From Penelope pileata (lineage: Eukaryota > Chordata > Aves > Galliformes > Cracidae), in contig WBMW01005527.1 of NCBI GenBank assembly GCA_013396635.1, forward strand, positions 2,314,706 to 2,378,705: 64,000 nt of DNA, given 5' to 3'. Of this stretch, positions 24,421 to 37,620 are shown one piece after another (within the stretch, counting starts at the first letter, position 1; each line of letters opens with the position of its first letter). The notes under the pieces were generated by a model. It was given only the letters and a program-made list of their open reading frames with translations. It made no database searches and was not told the DNA's origin. Made by a program: the position numbers and the translations under genes.

Positions 24421-27400
24421 GCACAGGTCCCAGGTTTCTCGCAGAATCTGTCACATTTTCACAATTTCCTGGGACACAGCAGTGAGTTTTAGGGTTGTTA
24501 TGTTTTTTTTTTCTTAAACAGTCAATCAAGAAATTTCTGCAAAAAGATGAACAAAAATGCTATTGTGAAGCACTTAAAATGGCATTCATTACAAATCATA
24601 ACTATGTTCTGAAAAATTATGTAGTATGTATATTTTCTATTTGCTTTACAGAACCTACTGCGTGCTTTAACACAGAGCATGAAAATTCACACAACATGAT
24701 TATAATCAGTTTTTCGAAGTATATGAACAATATACTGGAACTGTTCCCATGCCCATACAGCAGGGCATAGGCTGCAAGCTGTAAAAAGCAGTACTAATTT
24801 CTGTGCGGTCAAAATGTCAGTAAGAAACATCTAAGATATCTCCATGTGGGTTTTTGTTGGTTTGTTTTTTTTTTCTTTGGATAACATTTTGCGGTTAGAA
24901 ACTGATGTCTGTTTGGTTTTGCTGTCAGGAAATTACTGAAATGTATTTTGGAATAAGCTGGATCCAAACAGAAATATACAGACAAGCAACCTCGGTGTGT
25001 TATTAGTGGCTGCAGTTGTCAGCAGCACTCGTGTTGCTGGGCCCTGTAGTACTGGTAGCCACTGAAGGTACATTTTATCAACTCTGCTGACTGTTATTGC
25101 AGGTTTCTAACCACTTTCATTTTGAAAGAAAATGAGGTCGTACATTAGATCAGCTGGTACAGTACTTTTTCCTACGATCATCTCTTAGGGAACAAAAGGC
25201 ATCTGGTGTTAATTTTGCAAGTGTGATTTATGGAAAGGCATGTTTTGTTTTCAATTGAACTCTGGTGATTTTTAATTTATCCAGTCTGTCACTGGAAAAT
25301 TTTTGTTTAAAGAAATTTAGCCACCTTAATGCATTCACCGTGATATTTATCAGAATATCTGTATCTTTTCTTTTTTCCTCTCTCTAAAAGTAAGATTAGA
25401 TTAAGATAACCTAGGATGTTCAGTGGAGAGCTGCAGAAAACTCTTCCTGTTAATGATTCATTTAAAGGCTTAGCTCTTTTGTAAATAATGCTTGATAGAG
25501 GAAGAGCAGTAGCAGTACACACAGCTCGTTCTGCGTGCTCTCTCACACCGTGTGTTGCTGCACGTCTCCGTGCCCCTTGAGGCCCTCCTGCTCCTTTTGC
25601 TCAGGGTGGGAGCAGCATGGCGCTGCCCTGGGGCTGCACACTCCTGTCACCATCCCCACACTCCGTGGTCTCCAGTGCTCCTGAGAAGGTGCTGACCCAC
25701 GAAGTGGATGTGAAAATCAGTCTTACCCCTAGGGAAAAAAATAGTGCTTGTTTGGCAAGCAGAGAGCTCCCAGCACCAGGGTCCCATGTGGCTGCACGAG
25801 CACCAGGAGAGGTGCAGGTGAGGGAGCAGTTTGGCAGCAGTCAGGAGTTCCTCAGCACAGATGGCCAGGGAACCTCATCAGTGATCCGTACATAGGAGTA
25901 CGTTTTCATCATTGGTTGCCACCAGGCTAAGACTGTGCTGCATTTGAAAGTGTCAAGGTGAGCTTGTCATTCCCTTGGCTTCAGGTCAGCTGCCAGTGCC
26001 TCTTTTATAGGATGCTCTGCTGGGCTTATAAGCTCTGCTCCTTATTCATCTTCTCATGTGAAGTCAAAACTGATTCCTCATTGCTGGGTGCTCTGGACCA
26101 CATTTCCAAAATGTGTCATGCCTGCTGCTAGTGCTTTCTCTGGTGAAGAACTGTTTGGTTGTGGTTTTATCCTCACTTCCTCTTAGTCTTCTTTCTTCTA
26201 GTTATTTTGAACCTTAGCAAACTGCTCATTGTTCCTTACTGCAGTAGTGCCCTCTGCCAACAGGTGCTATCGCCTTTCCTGAGCAACTTAGGGTTCTACT
26301 TCATTTCTGAAGATCCCCTAATGTTCTTTTACTTTTTCAAACAGCTTTAAGCTCTGTGTTTTGCAAGACTTGCATTGATTCATTATTTCATGCGTACTGT
26401 TAACTCCGTGGTTTAATTTCCCTGTTATTATATAAAAATTTATTTCATTAACTAGATTGAAACAGATGAGTGTAGAGAACAGAGCTCTGACAAGAAAATT
26501 TAAATATGTATTCAATATCCAAAATCAAGCTTTAGTTTTTCTGAAATTAATCTCCATTTAGGCTCCCGTATGAAAAAGAAGGATTTCTTTCTTTTTGCCT
26601 TCTCTCTCTATGCAACTACTCACGCATACAAATAAGCATGTAAATATTCAGAAGTGTAGATTTTTAAAAATAGACTGTATGTAGTATAGGAATTGGACCT
26701 GTCATTACAACCACAACAAGCATTTGTTCTTTGTACTGTTCGACGTATCTAGAAATGCAACTCGCATATTCTTGCCTTTCAAAATTGTTTTCAGCAGTGA
26801 GCATTATCAGTTGTGGTGCTAAGAACTTGTATGGGCATAAAGATGGCTTTGGTGGGGAGCATCAGCCCTGGCAGATGCAGCGCCTTCAGAAATGCTGGCA
26901 GCAGTGTTGCTGCCACCTTGTATTCTGTATTGGTACCATTTTTGGATGAACTGGAAAAAAAAATGCTCAGATATAAATTTTGTTCTTGATTTTGTATATG
27001 TGTGTGCATTTGTGGATTTTAAACTCAGTATATTTAGCTTGCTTAGTGGGTTGGAACAAAAGAAGAGACTGGGGAAAAAAATCACAATGGATAACCGTGT
27101 CAGTCACCTACACCCACTGCTCCCCATGGAACCTTTGCCAGTGGGCCAGTGAAATTATCAGTCCTTGGGAGGGAGTAGGAGGATGCTCTTGCCGTTAGTT
27201 CTTTGATGGACTGTGTGTCACTTCTGTTTCGAGCACACCAAAAATTACACATCTGAATCTTCTTCGATCTCCCCCTCCTTTTGTGTCTTTGCTGCCTGGT
27301 CTTCATTGAGGGGGTACTAAATCAAGATGGCAAGCCCAGCTTGTTCCTCTTTGTTTAGCAGGGAGGATACCTTTGTTAATTAGCATGAGAATTGGTTTAG

Positions 27401-28699
27401 TCAAAGTAACGCTTGTGATTCAAAGATCATCCTTACTCTCTAAAACACACTAAGGGAAAACATCTAAGGGAAATACCAGTAACCAATATGTGGTTTATGC
27501 TTCACAATATATAGGAGTGTCTGTTCCTCTTCTCATTAGGATTTCTTATTTATTTTTCATGTCTATTTGAAGTCAGATGTTTCTCTTTGGGATTTACTGC
27601 TGTAAATAGCTGTCCGTTTCTTTATTCCCACCAGCTGTGTGTTTGAGTAGCACAAGCAAAGTTTATGAATCACTTCTCCTTGACAGTTCGTAACGATCAC
27701 AACACTGCCACGGAGCCAGCAGCAGCCAGTGAATGATATTAGCACCTAACTCTCCAGAAAACTCGGCTCAGTAATTAAACATTAAACCTCTGATGCCTAT
27801 CATCATTCAGTGTCAAGACCCTTTACAGTACAGGTTTTGCTGTATTCAGGTAATGATATTAGAGATGATAATTTATTCTGGAAATGTAGCTATCTGAGAA
27901 GAATGAATTTGCTGAAATCAGAATTTCGTTTATAAGCAGGCTTTTCAGGGCTTTTCTCCTAATACTGACATTCACCATGCAGGAATATTTACAAAGTTAA
28001 AAATCCTCTGAATGTAGGATAATTGACGAGGAGTGATGAAAAGAACAATATTTAAAACTGTGGCATCAGTAGCAGTGCATAATATAATGCAGAAATCTGC
28101 TTTCATTCAGTGAGGACAAATGATCCAGCAGCATTTCAAGCTCTGGGCATAGTTTCCAAGTTAATCTGCCACTGCTTTGTTGTCAATGTAAAATTGAGAT
28201 CAACTCAGTCGCTAACAGAGCAGCTCAGGAAACACCAAGTAAAAACTCAAATTTCTAACAAATACAGCACCTCCAACAGAAACTGTGAAGTCTGCTTTCC
28301 ACCAGTGTGTGTACACAGCTTATTTAATATCATTGTGATGAGAAATAACAAGGATAACCCCAAAGGAATGAGTAGCTGTGTGGGGCTTGGCAGTGGCTGC
28401 AGTTCCTGCTCATCCGCAGAAGCTGTAGTGCTCACTGCTGGTAACTCTCTGTTTTACAAAAATGAGCACAAAAGGAAGGTAGAACACACAGTTGTAAAAA
28501 GATGGAGCACACAGAAGCTTGCCCGTTGTCAGAAATAAGGCTGTCTCTGCAGCCTGAGCGTGCTCAGCCCTTCCCGAGGCGGTGCCATGTCCCATGGGCA
28601 GAGCGCTGTTGGCTCCCTGAGCCCCAGCAGTGGGCCCTGCTCCCACCCCCAGCAGTGGGGTGTCACCCTCCTGGCTGTTTGGTGCACACACTCTGCGTG

Positions 28700-29020
28700 T
28701 CTGTCAAGCCTAATTCTCATTTTCCTTGTTCATTTTCTATCTTTCTTCCTTCTCTGACTTCTAGTCTTTTCCCTTGCCTAGGTATGTGGGGTTTTGTTTG
28801 CTTTTTTTCCTCCTTTAACAATAGTTTTCAGACCTCCTTTCTTTCCTTTAAGTCCATGTCTCTCCATTCCCTCTGGTAGGTCAGTCTTTCTGTCTTCTTT
28901 CTCCTTAAGCCTTCATGTGCTGTCCTTGGCCTCCATCTCTCTGACTGGCCGCTTTCCATTCCCCAGTGCCTCATCCCAACTCACTCTTCTCTCTGTCCCC
29001 AGCCCTGGCCCCAGGCCTCC
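28700..29020. other. Pyrimidine-rich intronic tract
   Basis: A long C/T-dominated stretch on the + strand with many tctttcc, cttcct and ctctct words, preceded by a GC-rich block from about 28550. It opens long frames on both strands, but their residue composition (Ser, Pro, Phe, Leu on +; low complexity on -) is that of biased DNA. No family similarity was recognised. Confidence 0.6.
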
Positions 29021-31803
29021 TGCTCCCTGCCCAGCCAATGGGGACATGTCCCAGCTCCGTTTGGGCTTGGGTTGCTCTCCTGTCTCTATACGGTGCCATC
29101 TCCTAGCAGCTTCCAGTGCTGCTCTGGTTCTCATCTCTGTGTTGAATTTTGCATGCTGGGGAAAAGTAGCGGTGCTGCTCTTTCAGAACCTGGTAGCAAA
29201 AGCTCAGGCTCATGCAGCCTTTCCGATATATTTCCCATCATCACAGCAGAGATGCTTTGCTGGTAACCTCGCTGCCAGGCCCTGAGGGCAGGGGCACTGT
29301 CAGGCCATCCTGCAGGGGAGGGTATGGGGCTGCTGCCAGTTCCTAATGGTTTTGATAGGACTTGTTGTCACGTACGTTGAACAGCGTGGTGCTGGCTGTG
29401 TTGTGCTGTTGTGTTGGCTGTCATAAGCGTATGATGTCGAGCAGCCTGGAGCTCCAGGTGCCGGGGAGAAGGGAAGGGAAGGGCCCTCCCATGGTCCAGG
29501 CAGGCACCCAGCTGCAGGCAGTCTTTGAAAATGGGAAATTTCAAAGCAAAATAAAGCTTTTGTGTACATGAACACAGGGATTGCAAGAAGCGGTTCCCTG
29601 ATACAGAGTCCCTGCACTTCCAAATGCCTTATCTCTGCGGCAAAGCGCAGGGTATTCTCCTTGATCAAACAAAACGCTGCTCTGTTTTCTTTAATATGGA
29701 CAAAACAAAATATTCCTTCTGTCTGTCTTCCAGAAAAAGTGTAAGCCAATTTCTGAAGCAAGACTGTGCCAGTACATTTATTGTAAAAGGATGACCAGGC
29801 GCTTTGGGAATGTTTTTAAGCGAGAAAGACAGAATTTTCTAGTAGGCAATATTGGCAAAGGTTAATAAGTAGCAGAGCTTTTAGTGCCCCAGATGTATGG
29901 ACTGATGTAAAATTGCCAGAAATGTGGAGGACATGGAAAATTCTTTATTTTCTTTTGTTCATTCCAATTATTTTAGTTGCTGTATTAATTTTTATAAAAC
30001 CTGTAGTTCTAACAGCTACATTGAAGTCAGTCTTGATTTACATCTTTAAGAATGAGAAAAATATTAAAAAGTCACTATGCAGAAGATAATAGAGTGTTTA
30101 CAAAATAAAATAATTTTTGCTTGGAATAACGATGAAACAGCTGTACTAAGTCTTGAGACACTTGATTTCTTCTTTTTAATGCATCTGTAGGATACAGGCA
30201 AAAATATTAAATATCGAAAATACAAAGTAGCAATGCTGTTGAGTTATAAACAAAGAGAAGTTTACTTTAGTAGAAAACTTGAAGACAGATCCAGCAGAAG
30301 CGCACGTGTCTACAGCTCCTCACTGCGTGCTTGAAGGTAACAGTCTGAAACATGAAAGTAAGGAGGAAGTTGAGTCAACAAACAACTGGAAAGTGGTCAC
30401 TTCTACAACATGGTATTGCCATCTGTAGCACGGTGCTACCTGCAGGCATGTGGAACATATAATTTCAGCTCTCAGTTTTGCTTAGCAGCAGTTCTGTGAG
30501 AGCTCATCACATGCAATTTCATGAACCGAATGTTAGTGTATAGCTGTGTATGCCTGTATCTGCTGGTTTTGGTTAAATGGCTTCGGAGGGGATTTTTTTG
30601 TTCACATGAAAAATTCTTCATTTTGAGAGGTTAATATGTATCTGCAGATACAGAATCACAGACTCACCCCCAAACAGAAGTCAAAGTCATAAGTGAGATG
30701 TCTCAAGCTGGGTAGTTCTGCTGAACTATTTGTTGCAGTCACATGCTTTAGAAACTGATTACTGAAATGTTGCTTTTGGTGAGGTAATTCACTCCTGTTT
30801 GTGAACTTTTTTTGTATTAAATGTAACTTTTTCAGGTATCATCTGTGCTCATAACAAGATGGGTTAGGGTCTTTCTGTGCTCTCAGGTAGAACGTAGCAG
30901 CATTGCTACCTCGGATGACTGATACAGACCTCACTGGAGTTTGGATAGGTCTTTTAACCGCTGTGTGTGACTGACTGGTTTTTAGGTCATAGTTTGGATG
31001 AAACTGTTTCACTCTGTCACCTATGTCTAGGTTAGAATAAGCATAAGATTATTTAAATGAGCTTTGAAGCCTTAATTCATTTGGCAAACTGCTATAGGGC
31101 ACAAGAACTTGTTAAGGGGAAGAGGAGAGGAAATGCTGAAAGCAATTAGAGAAACCTTTTGACAGCTCTTTCCAGCAGATAAATCCAGCTTCTTGCAGGA
31201 GAGGCTCTGCTGGCACTGGTGTCAGTGTTTAAGGACAGTTGTGTCCTCAAGATGCAAACGCAGGGTGGAGGGGAAGGCATGCTGAGATACTTGCAGGTCG
31301 CTCCAAATGAAAACAAAATTGCCACGACTACAAATAAGATTTTTTTCTTCAAATCGTGCAGTCAAACTTTTTGGGAATTGTTTGGTGTTCTAACATAAAA
31401 TCTAGTTTCTTGTGCAATCAACCCAGTGATCTGAATTTTGCCATATGCATATTCATGTGTGTTTACATATTTGTTTGTTTATTGCATCTGGTACCTCAGT
31501 AATGTGTAATTTCTGTTCCTTCCTTTTGTCTGGAGGCCTCTCATATTACATTTAGATTGTATCCTTTATCATCCCAAATTGACATTTATGCTTTTACTGC
31601 TATTGTTTGCCTAGCTCCTCTCTGGTATGGATCAACAATTTGTTTTAATCTATGTCACTTCTCTTATCTCCCTCTACCCAGAGATGCAGTCATTTTGCAC
31701 TAGCGTACGCCTACAGAGATTGTGTTAGCAACACTGCAATGCTTCCCCCCTCCCCGTCTGAAGTGCTGGGGAATCTTAATTGCTTTTCCAGTTACTTTAG
31801 AGG

Positions 31804-32165
31804 AACGCGGAGCTGACTGCATGCGCGAGACCGGTTTTGACAAAAGTAACGGTGTGCCAGTGCCTATGAATAAATAACCACGATTTACATAGAAGAATAT
31901 TAAGGCAGGAGACAGGAAGGCGCAGAACGGAAGCGCGTTGTGGTTCAGAGACGTCGTTCCCTATTCTTAGCAGAGGGCTAAGTGAGGTCCGAGGTGCTGC
32001 CCTACAATTGTAGGGCAGGCTCTTCTTTCTGATACTTTGTGTTACAAGTGTGGCTGGGTTGGTAAACGATATTTTTTCCGGCTTTCTAAAATGATGAAGT
32101 GAGAGTTAAGCAAGAAAAATTTGGATTTCCAGAGGCCGCGGGAAGCTGTTGAGCTTTACGAAGCT
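31804..32165. promoter_or_regulatory. CpG-enriched intronic patch, candidate alternative promoter or enhancer
   Basis: By eye count about 19 CpG dinucleotides lie within roughly 360 bp, against a few per 360 bp in flanking intron. Words resembling promoter-associated sites occur: tgcatgcgcg (NRF1-like) at 31818-31827, aacggaagcg (ETS/GABP-like) at 31926-31935 and gacgtcg (CRE-like) at 31950-31956. A perfect 22-bp palindrome spans 31997-32018. GC content is only moderate, so this is not a classical CpG island, and no transcript or coding exon is evident. The regulatory function and the motif assignments are inference. Confidence 0.4.
31997..32018. repeat. Perfect 22-bp palindrome
   Basis: The sequence from 31997 to 32018 equals its own reverse complement, centred on AATT between 32007 and 32008. 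The left arm is ctgccctacaa and the right arm ttgtagggcag. There is no spacer, so it could act as a dimer-binding site or form a cruciform, but not a stable loop-bearing RNA hairpin. Its location inside the CpG-enriched patch favours a protein-binding role. Confidence 0.95.
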
Positions 32166-34944
32166 GCTGAGTTGTTCCCTGTGGATTTTTTGCTTTCTAG
32201 TAATCATTTTCATTGTTTGTGCTCAATTCCTTCCCCAAACCTCTTCAATCTTAAAGCTGGGATGTGAGATAGGTTTGTATAGAAGAAACACTGTCATAAT
32301 ATGTGTGTACTGACAGGTCTGGAGCTGTAAGCAGAGGCTCGAAACAAGTGAGATTTACGTACTGAGCAGTGAATATCTCTCTGTGGAAAGAAGGAATAAT
32401 GAGAGCAATCAGAATAGTGGAGCAGAGAGCAGTCATGTAAAAAGTGTCCTGCAATACTCGATAGATCAACTTAGGTGTGAAGGCTGGAAATGGGAAGCTA
32501 GTGAAATAACCGGGTACCTGCCCGGTCCTTGCTCCATGTGTGTGCATCGGCCTCTGTGACCCATCACGCAGCCTGCGAGGGCCTCAGTGGCACTTCTGTT
32601 TTGCCTGGGGTGAATTTCATGCACCATGAGCTCACCATTTGTTACAAAATATGATGGTAGTATGCAATGTCTTCTCGGGAGGAAAGCCTGAGGAATAGGG
32701 TGGGGATGGGAAATGGCTTTGCATTCATGTACATCCAGGGGTAAATACTGACTGACTGCAGACAGTAGTCACCAGCTGGGTAGGAGCTGAAGAATATGTT
32801 TATTAGTGAAAACCTCTGTGTCAGAATTTGGTAGAAAAATAGGAGAAATGTCACAAGGAGGTGCAGCGTGAATTTAAACTGTTTAATAGATTACTTAGCA
32901 ATAGCAGCAATGTGTATTTATCTATGCATATGTGAAAATAAACAAAGATAATACTCACCTGCCTCATTCAGCTCTGCTAGCTCTAACTTCATGAAACATC
33001 AAAGCAGCTGAATGCATTTTGTGCATTTCCTCCAGTACAGCATCCTTGCTGGTGACAGCAATCCACGCTTACATATTCTTCCTCTTTTTCTTTTCATGTA
33101 TTGACTATTGTGGTTTTTTTTTTTTTTATTTTAAGTAAATAAATGCAGTTTGGAAGAGTACATGGTGTTTAGATGGAAGAATGAAGAGAAAATAGATTTT
33201 CCTTTTTCAGCAGTCTCCTGTTCTGTGATATGGGATTGAAAGCAACCCAGCAGGATGCCCACACAAGGCTGACAGTGATGTGCCAGCTAGATAGCCCAGG
33301 GACCACAAATAAGTGATGGGCTGTTTCTGGCTTTTATGAATTGTGAGATCCTTTTTTTTTTTTTCCCACATTTCCCTAAAAACTGTGACAGGCATCATGT
33401 CTGTCCTATCAAATGTGAATAAACAATGCCTGTAGCACTGTAGCTCTTTAATTTATGACCTAGAGATGCCTTATACTATGCAGCATCTCCTTGGCCAGCA
33501 GCTTTGTTTGCATTTGCTTCTAATTAAAGTTAGAAAATCAGATGCATCAACTAAGAATGTCTGAAGAGTGATTATGTTATATTTGCATCTGAACTGGCTA
33601 GTACGAATCATGTGACTTACTAAAAAAAAAGGAAAAAGTGTTGCCTCTTACAATGAAGCATTGTGAAACACTATAAAACTGAAGACAGTGCATTATTGTC
33701 TATCGTTTATGACAGTAATGTAAGTACTTTAGCTGTGCCTAAGCAATGCCTTTGTTTTTATTTCACTCAGTTGATGCTGCGGTTGATTTGAGCAGCATAT
33801 ACCAATGACTGGCTTGGCTCATGAGTGAAAAGAATCACATGTCCTGCAAAGTAACTGGATTGAACAGGAAGCTTCAGCTCCATTTACACAATGAACGTCC
33901 AGGCATAAACTGTGTTTATAATACAGGCACAGGATTCCTCCACATGGAGCTGGGGTTGTCTCAGTGATAACTGCTGATAACCTGAGGCTGTTGTGGGCTG
34001 AGCCTGGGGGACGTGGGAGCTGGCTGATCCCTGCTGGCAGAGACATGCCAGCGCCTCTGATTTGGGTGATGGAGCTGATCTCACAACAGAGGTGCTGGGC
34101 CATGACTGCTGAGAGAATGGGTCTCCTAAGCGCTTCTCATTTTGGATATGAAAGTGCTTGTGTCTGTGGGTCCTTTTCCCCCATTTGATGCTGAAGGTGC
34201 CCTGCTCGCAGTTGCAACAGCAAAGTATCTGACTGTTGGATCTAAAACCCAATGATAGTCAGCAAGTTGGGCCCAAGCCACCTTTTGGCTCCCTGAGCCT
34301 TTGAGTGAACTTCTCTCCTTTATTAATCCAGGACCTATCACTCCATCATGCTGAATTCTGTGTTTGCCACCTGATGATGGTACTATTATTACAATGAGGG
34401 GCCGTTCTCAAGCTCCATGCACACATCTCACTACTACGGTTTAAGAATTCACCGGAAGAGATTACGGACTTTAAATTTTGTCTTTGCTTGACTAAGACTC
34501 AACCATCAGAAGTGCCTGCCTGCCCTGTAGGCTGTCCAATTGGTTTTCTTGACAAATCGGCAAGATGTCATAGCTGAGTCTACGTAACGTAAGTAAAGAA
34601 CAAACTGAGGGCACAGTCAGCAAGGGGTGGTGGGTCCGTGTTCACTGACTCACAGGTGCAAATGCAGAGCTCTGCCAGATTTGGGGCAGGCAGCTGGCCC
34701 TGTGATGTGTGCCAGTCAGGACGTGCTGAGGTCCTCACCAGTCCTGAGATCTTCCTGCACCCAACGAGCAGGGACTGGTTCTGGCTGCAGCAGAGGGTCC
34801 TGCAAGATCCCCATTCTAAATACTTGTCTAAGTTTACAGAGAACAACCATGTTAAATAGACATTTAAAACTATCTTTTTGCTTTTCACAATGCTAGGCAC
34901 GAATGAGGCTGAATTAGTGTAGGATAATACACATCACCCCGCAC

Positions 34945-35012
34945 ACAATCATAGCATCGTACAATGGCTTGGGTTGGAAGGAGCCTCAGGGATCACCAAG
35001 CTGCAACCCCTG
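34945..35012 (-). mobile_element. CR1 LINE 3' terminal fragment, antisense
   Basis: On the + strand this reads as the reverse complement of a CR1 end: an aatcatagcatcgtacaatgg tail (mutated octamer repeats), then cttgggttggaaggagcc, tcagggatcacc and a ctgcaacccctg segment. It is very short and inserted opposite to TENM2 transcription. Confidence 0.85.
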
Positions 35013-37099
35013 ATGCAGTATTTTGTAACTTGATGTATTTGTGCACGGTAACGCAGCGTGTGTCGTAAGGCAGCTGTTGATTGTCTTCCACTTCAGTAAC
35101 AAGGTTGTTCATGTATCACTTGATGTAAGAGCTTAGAAGATATGTTGCATTTTTGTTTTCTCTCATTGTTATGCATTTAAATTATTATCCCGGAGTATCT
35201 ACTACATTGCAAGTGTTTTCATTGGATTGTTTACAAAAATTTTCCCCTCCACCCCTTTTCCCTGCTGGCGTTCATGCAGGTAGTTTAGAATCAATAGTTG
35301 CTAGAAGAACTTCAAGTTGCTCTTGCATTTGCCAACACCGAATTCCAGCTCCTGTCACAGCACCTGTAACCTACCTTTAATTCCTTCTGAAGGACCACAC
35401 AACATATTTTATTCTAATTATTTTCATCAAAATAAGATAATTTTTGGGCTTAGCAATATTCATTCCCTTTACGTTGTTTCAGTTCTCAACATCTTCTCTG
35501 TTCAGTATTCTGTTTGAATTCTCTCCATTTCATAAACATTTTCTAAATAATGAATCTATTTTATTTCCTGTTCTGCTTTTACCTTTTTCTTTCAGCTGTC
35601 TATTTCCATCATAAATTCCAGATCTACGGGCTTAAATCTAATTTAGTTGGCGTTACAACTTCTATATTGATACAGAAGAGCTCCTTGATCTCCAAAATGC
35701 TCACTTTTTCAATTTTTATAGGTTAAAGCACACGAAGTATCTCTGCCCTATGATATTATTGCTGATTTTATTTAGACCATCCACAATTCTTACTCTTTGA
35801 GCAGCTTAGCCATCTTGTTCTCAGACTTGCTCAATGTTCTTGGTTTTAAGAATGCATTGGCCCTTTGAGATGCATCTCAAATTGCTAGTGGTACAGCAGC
35901 TATGTTGCGTGCTTTAGCTTCATTTTAATGTATCCTGAATTTTTGTCGTGCGTTGAGTACTATTTAAAAAAAAAGCACACTGTTGAATTCTGAATCTTGG
36001 TGTTTAGTAAATAATTTAATACCTAATATTGTCTGAAGGGATTAGCATTCAGAATACATAGATAACTGCATCCAGGGGCTTTCCCATTTTCATGTCTGCA
36101 TGTGAAGGGAGAAGTAACATTTGAGCAAGTCATTAAAGTTAGTGAATGCAGCTGTCACGTTATTTGATCGTGGGATTGTTTCCTTGTGATTATATCCATT
36201 GGCTTGCTCATGTCTGTCAAGTGTATGAATTTACAAACCCTGTGTTTCTTGGGCTTCTAATACAAAACCTGATTTGGAACACAGAGTTCCTGCTAGATTT
36301 ATTTTTGGTAAAATTTAACTTGATTTATTTGTGTTGTGGAACAATCTTGTGGTGTTCCCTGCACGTTTGACCTGTCATTTAGAACTGCTGTCTCACCGGC
36401 ACAAACAAAATCTGCCATTAACTCTTAGACCGTGAAATATTTCTGTTGTTCCAGTCTACGGTTACTTGTCATAATGAAACAATGGCAGTGGCAAACAGGA
36501 GAAGAGATTGCCTTCTCAGTTTGACACCAGCAGCTGTATTAGACTCTTTGCTTAAGTTTGCGTTTGCTTAACTGCAGAAGCTCTACCTTGAAATACAGTT
36601 TGGTAAACTTAATTTTTTTTGCTTGCTAACTGTAATATTTCAAGATATGTGAAAATGAATCACAATAGGGGTTATCATATGCTTTTTTAAAATCCGTGAA
36701 GTTCCTAATGGGTGGATATTGCTTTGTTTCATTATACCATTTATAGCTCTGTTTGGACTATAATCGAATACTTTTATTTCTTTCATTTTGACTGGAGGAG
36801 CTCTGTATAGCTAGAATTATTTCATTCAAATCTTACTTCACAGAAATATATTTAATCTTCTTTCTGCTTGTTGAGAAGTTTGGCTTGTTATCATCTCGGT
36901 ACCACCAATTTGGGGTGATGCAGGAACACAGAGCATGCTAAAATACAATCCCACCTAACGAAGCCTTTGAATGGGGACGTGGTTACCCACTGGGAGAGGA
37001 GCAAGCCAGCAAACGCTGTTCATCCTCATCAGAAGCGTGCAGTCGTGAGCAAGTGAAATACTGTAGGCACACACAGCATTCGTCGTTTGTCTCATCCTT

Positions 37100-37620
37100 G
37101 CTCTTTTTGCATTCGACCCTCAAGAAAATTTCTTTTACTATCCAATTAGTTTTTATTTTATTTCTGGTGAAGACTAGTAATATTAATTACCAACATAAAA
37201 ACAAAGATGCAGTACGCTGAAACAAATGCATGCCTTTTTATGCTTAGATTAAAACATTACTTGTAATTGTTTACAGTGAAATCTCCTTGCTGTCACAGTG
37301 GCGTTAACAGGGTTATAAACTTTTTAAGTTCTTTAAAAGGAAACAGAAATGTATATTATTTTCTAGCTATGGTGTAATCTACCATTAGTTACCCAAATAT
37401 TGCTGCATTTATACTGTATCATGTACTTACCAAACATCTACATGACTTCTTAACTATTTCGAAAACAAAAGAGTCATTATTTACCCACTGTGAAAATAGC
37501 CTTGTGTTAGTGGTATTAGAAATCATTAGCTCTATTAAGTCCGTTATCAGCTATGCTAGCAGCTGGAAGCATCCTACGGCTCAGGAGGGCTCCAAAATGT
37601 TCCCCAGTCATTATATTCTA
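37100..37620. other. AT-rich repeat-free block, candidate conserved non-coding element
   Basis: This stretch lacks recognisable repeats and is dense in homeodomain-like words (ccaattag, attaattacc, ccattagttac, aatcattagc) plus SOX-like aacaaag and aacaaaag. It is a candidate enhancer by texture only. Confidence 0.25.

Noticed and set aside
28794..29285. 163-codon open frame on +, the longest in the window
   Set aside because: It lies in a pyrimidine-rich tract, so stops are rare by composition. The residues are Ser/Pro/Leu/Phe-biased, no family is recognisable and no splice context supports it.
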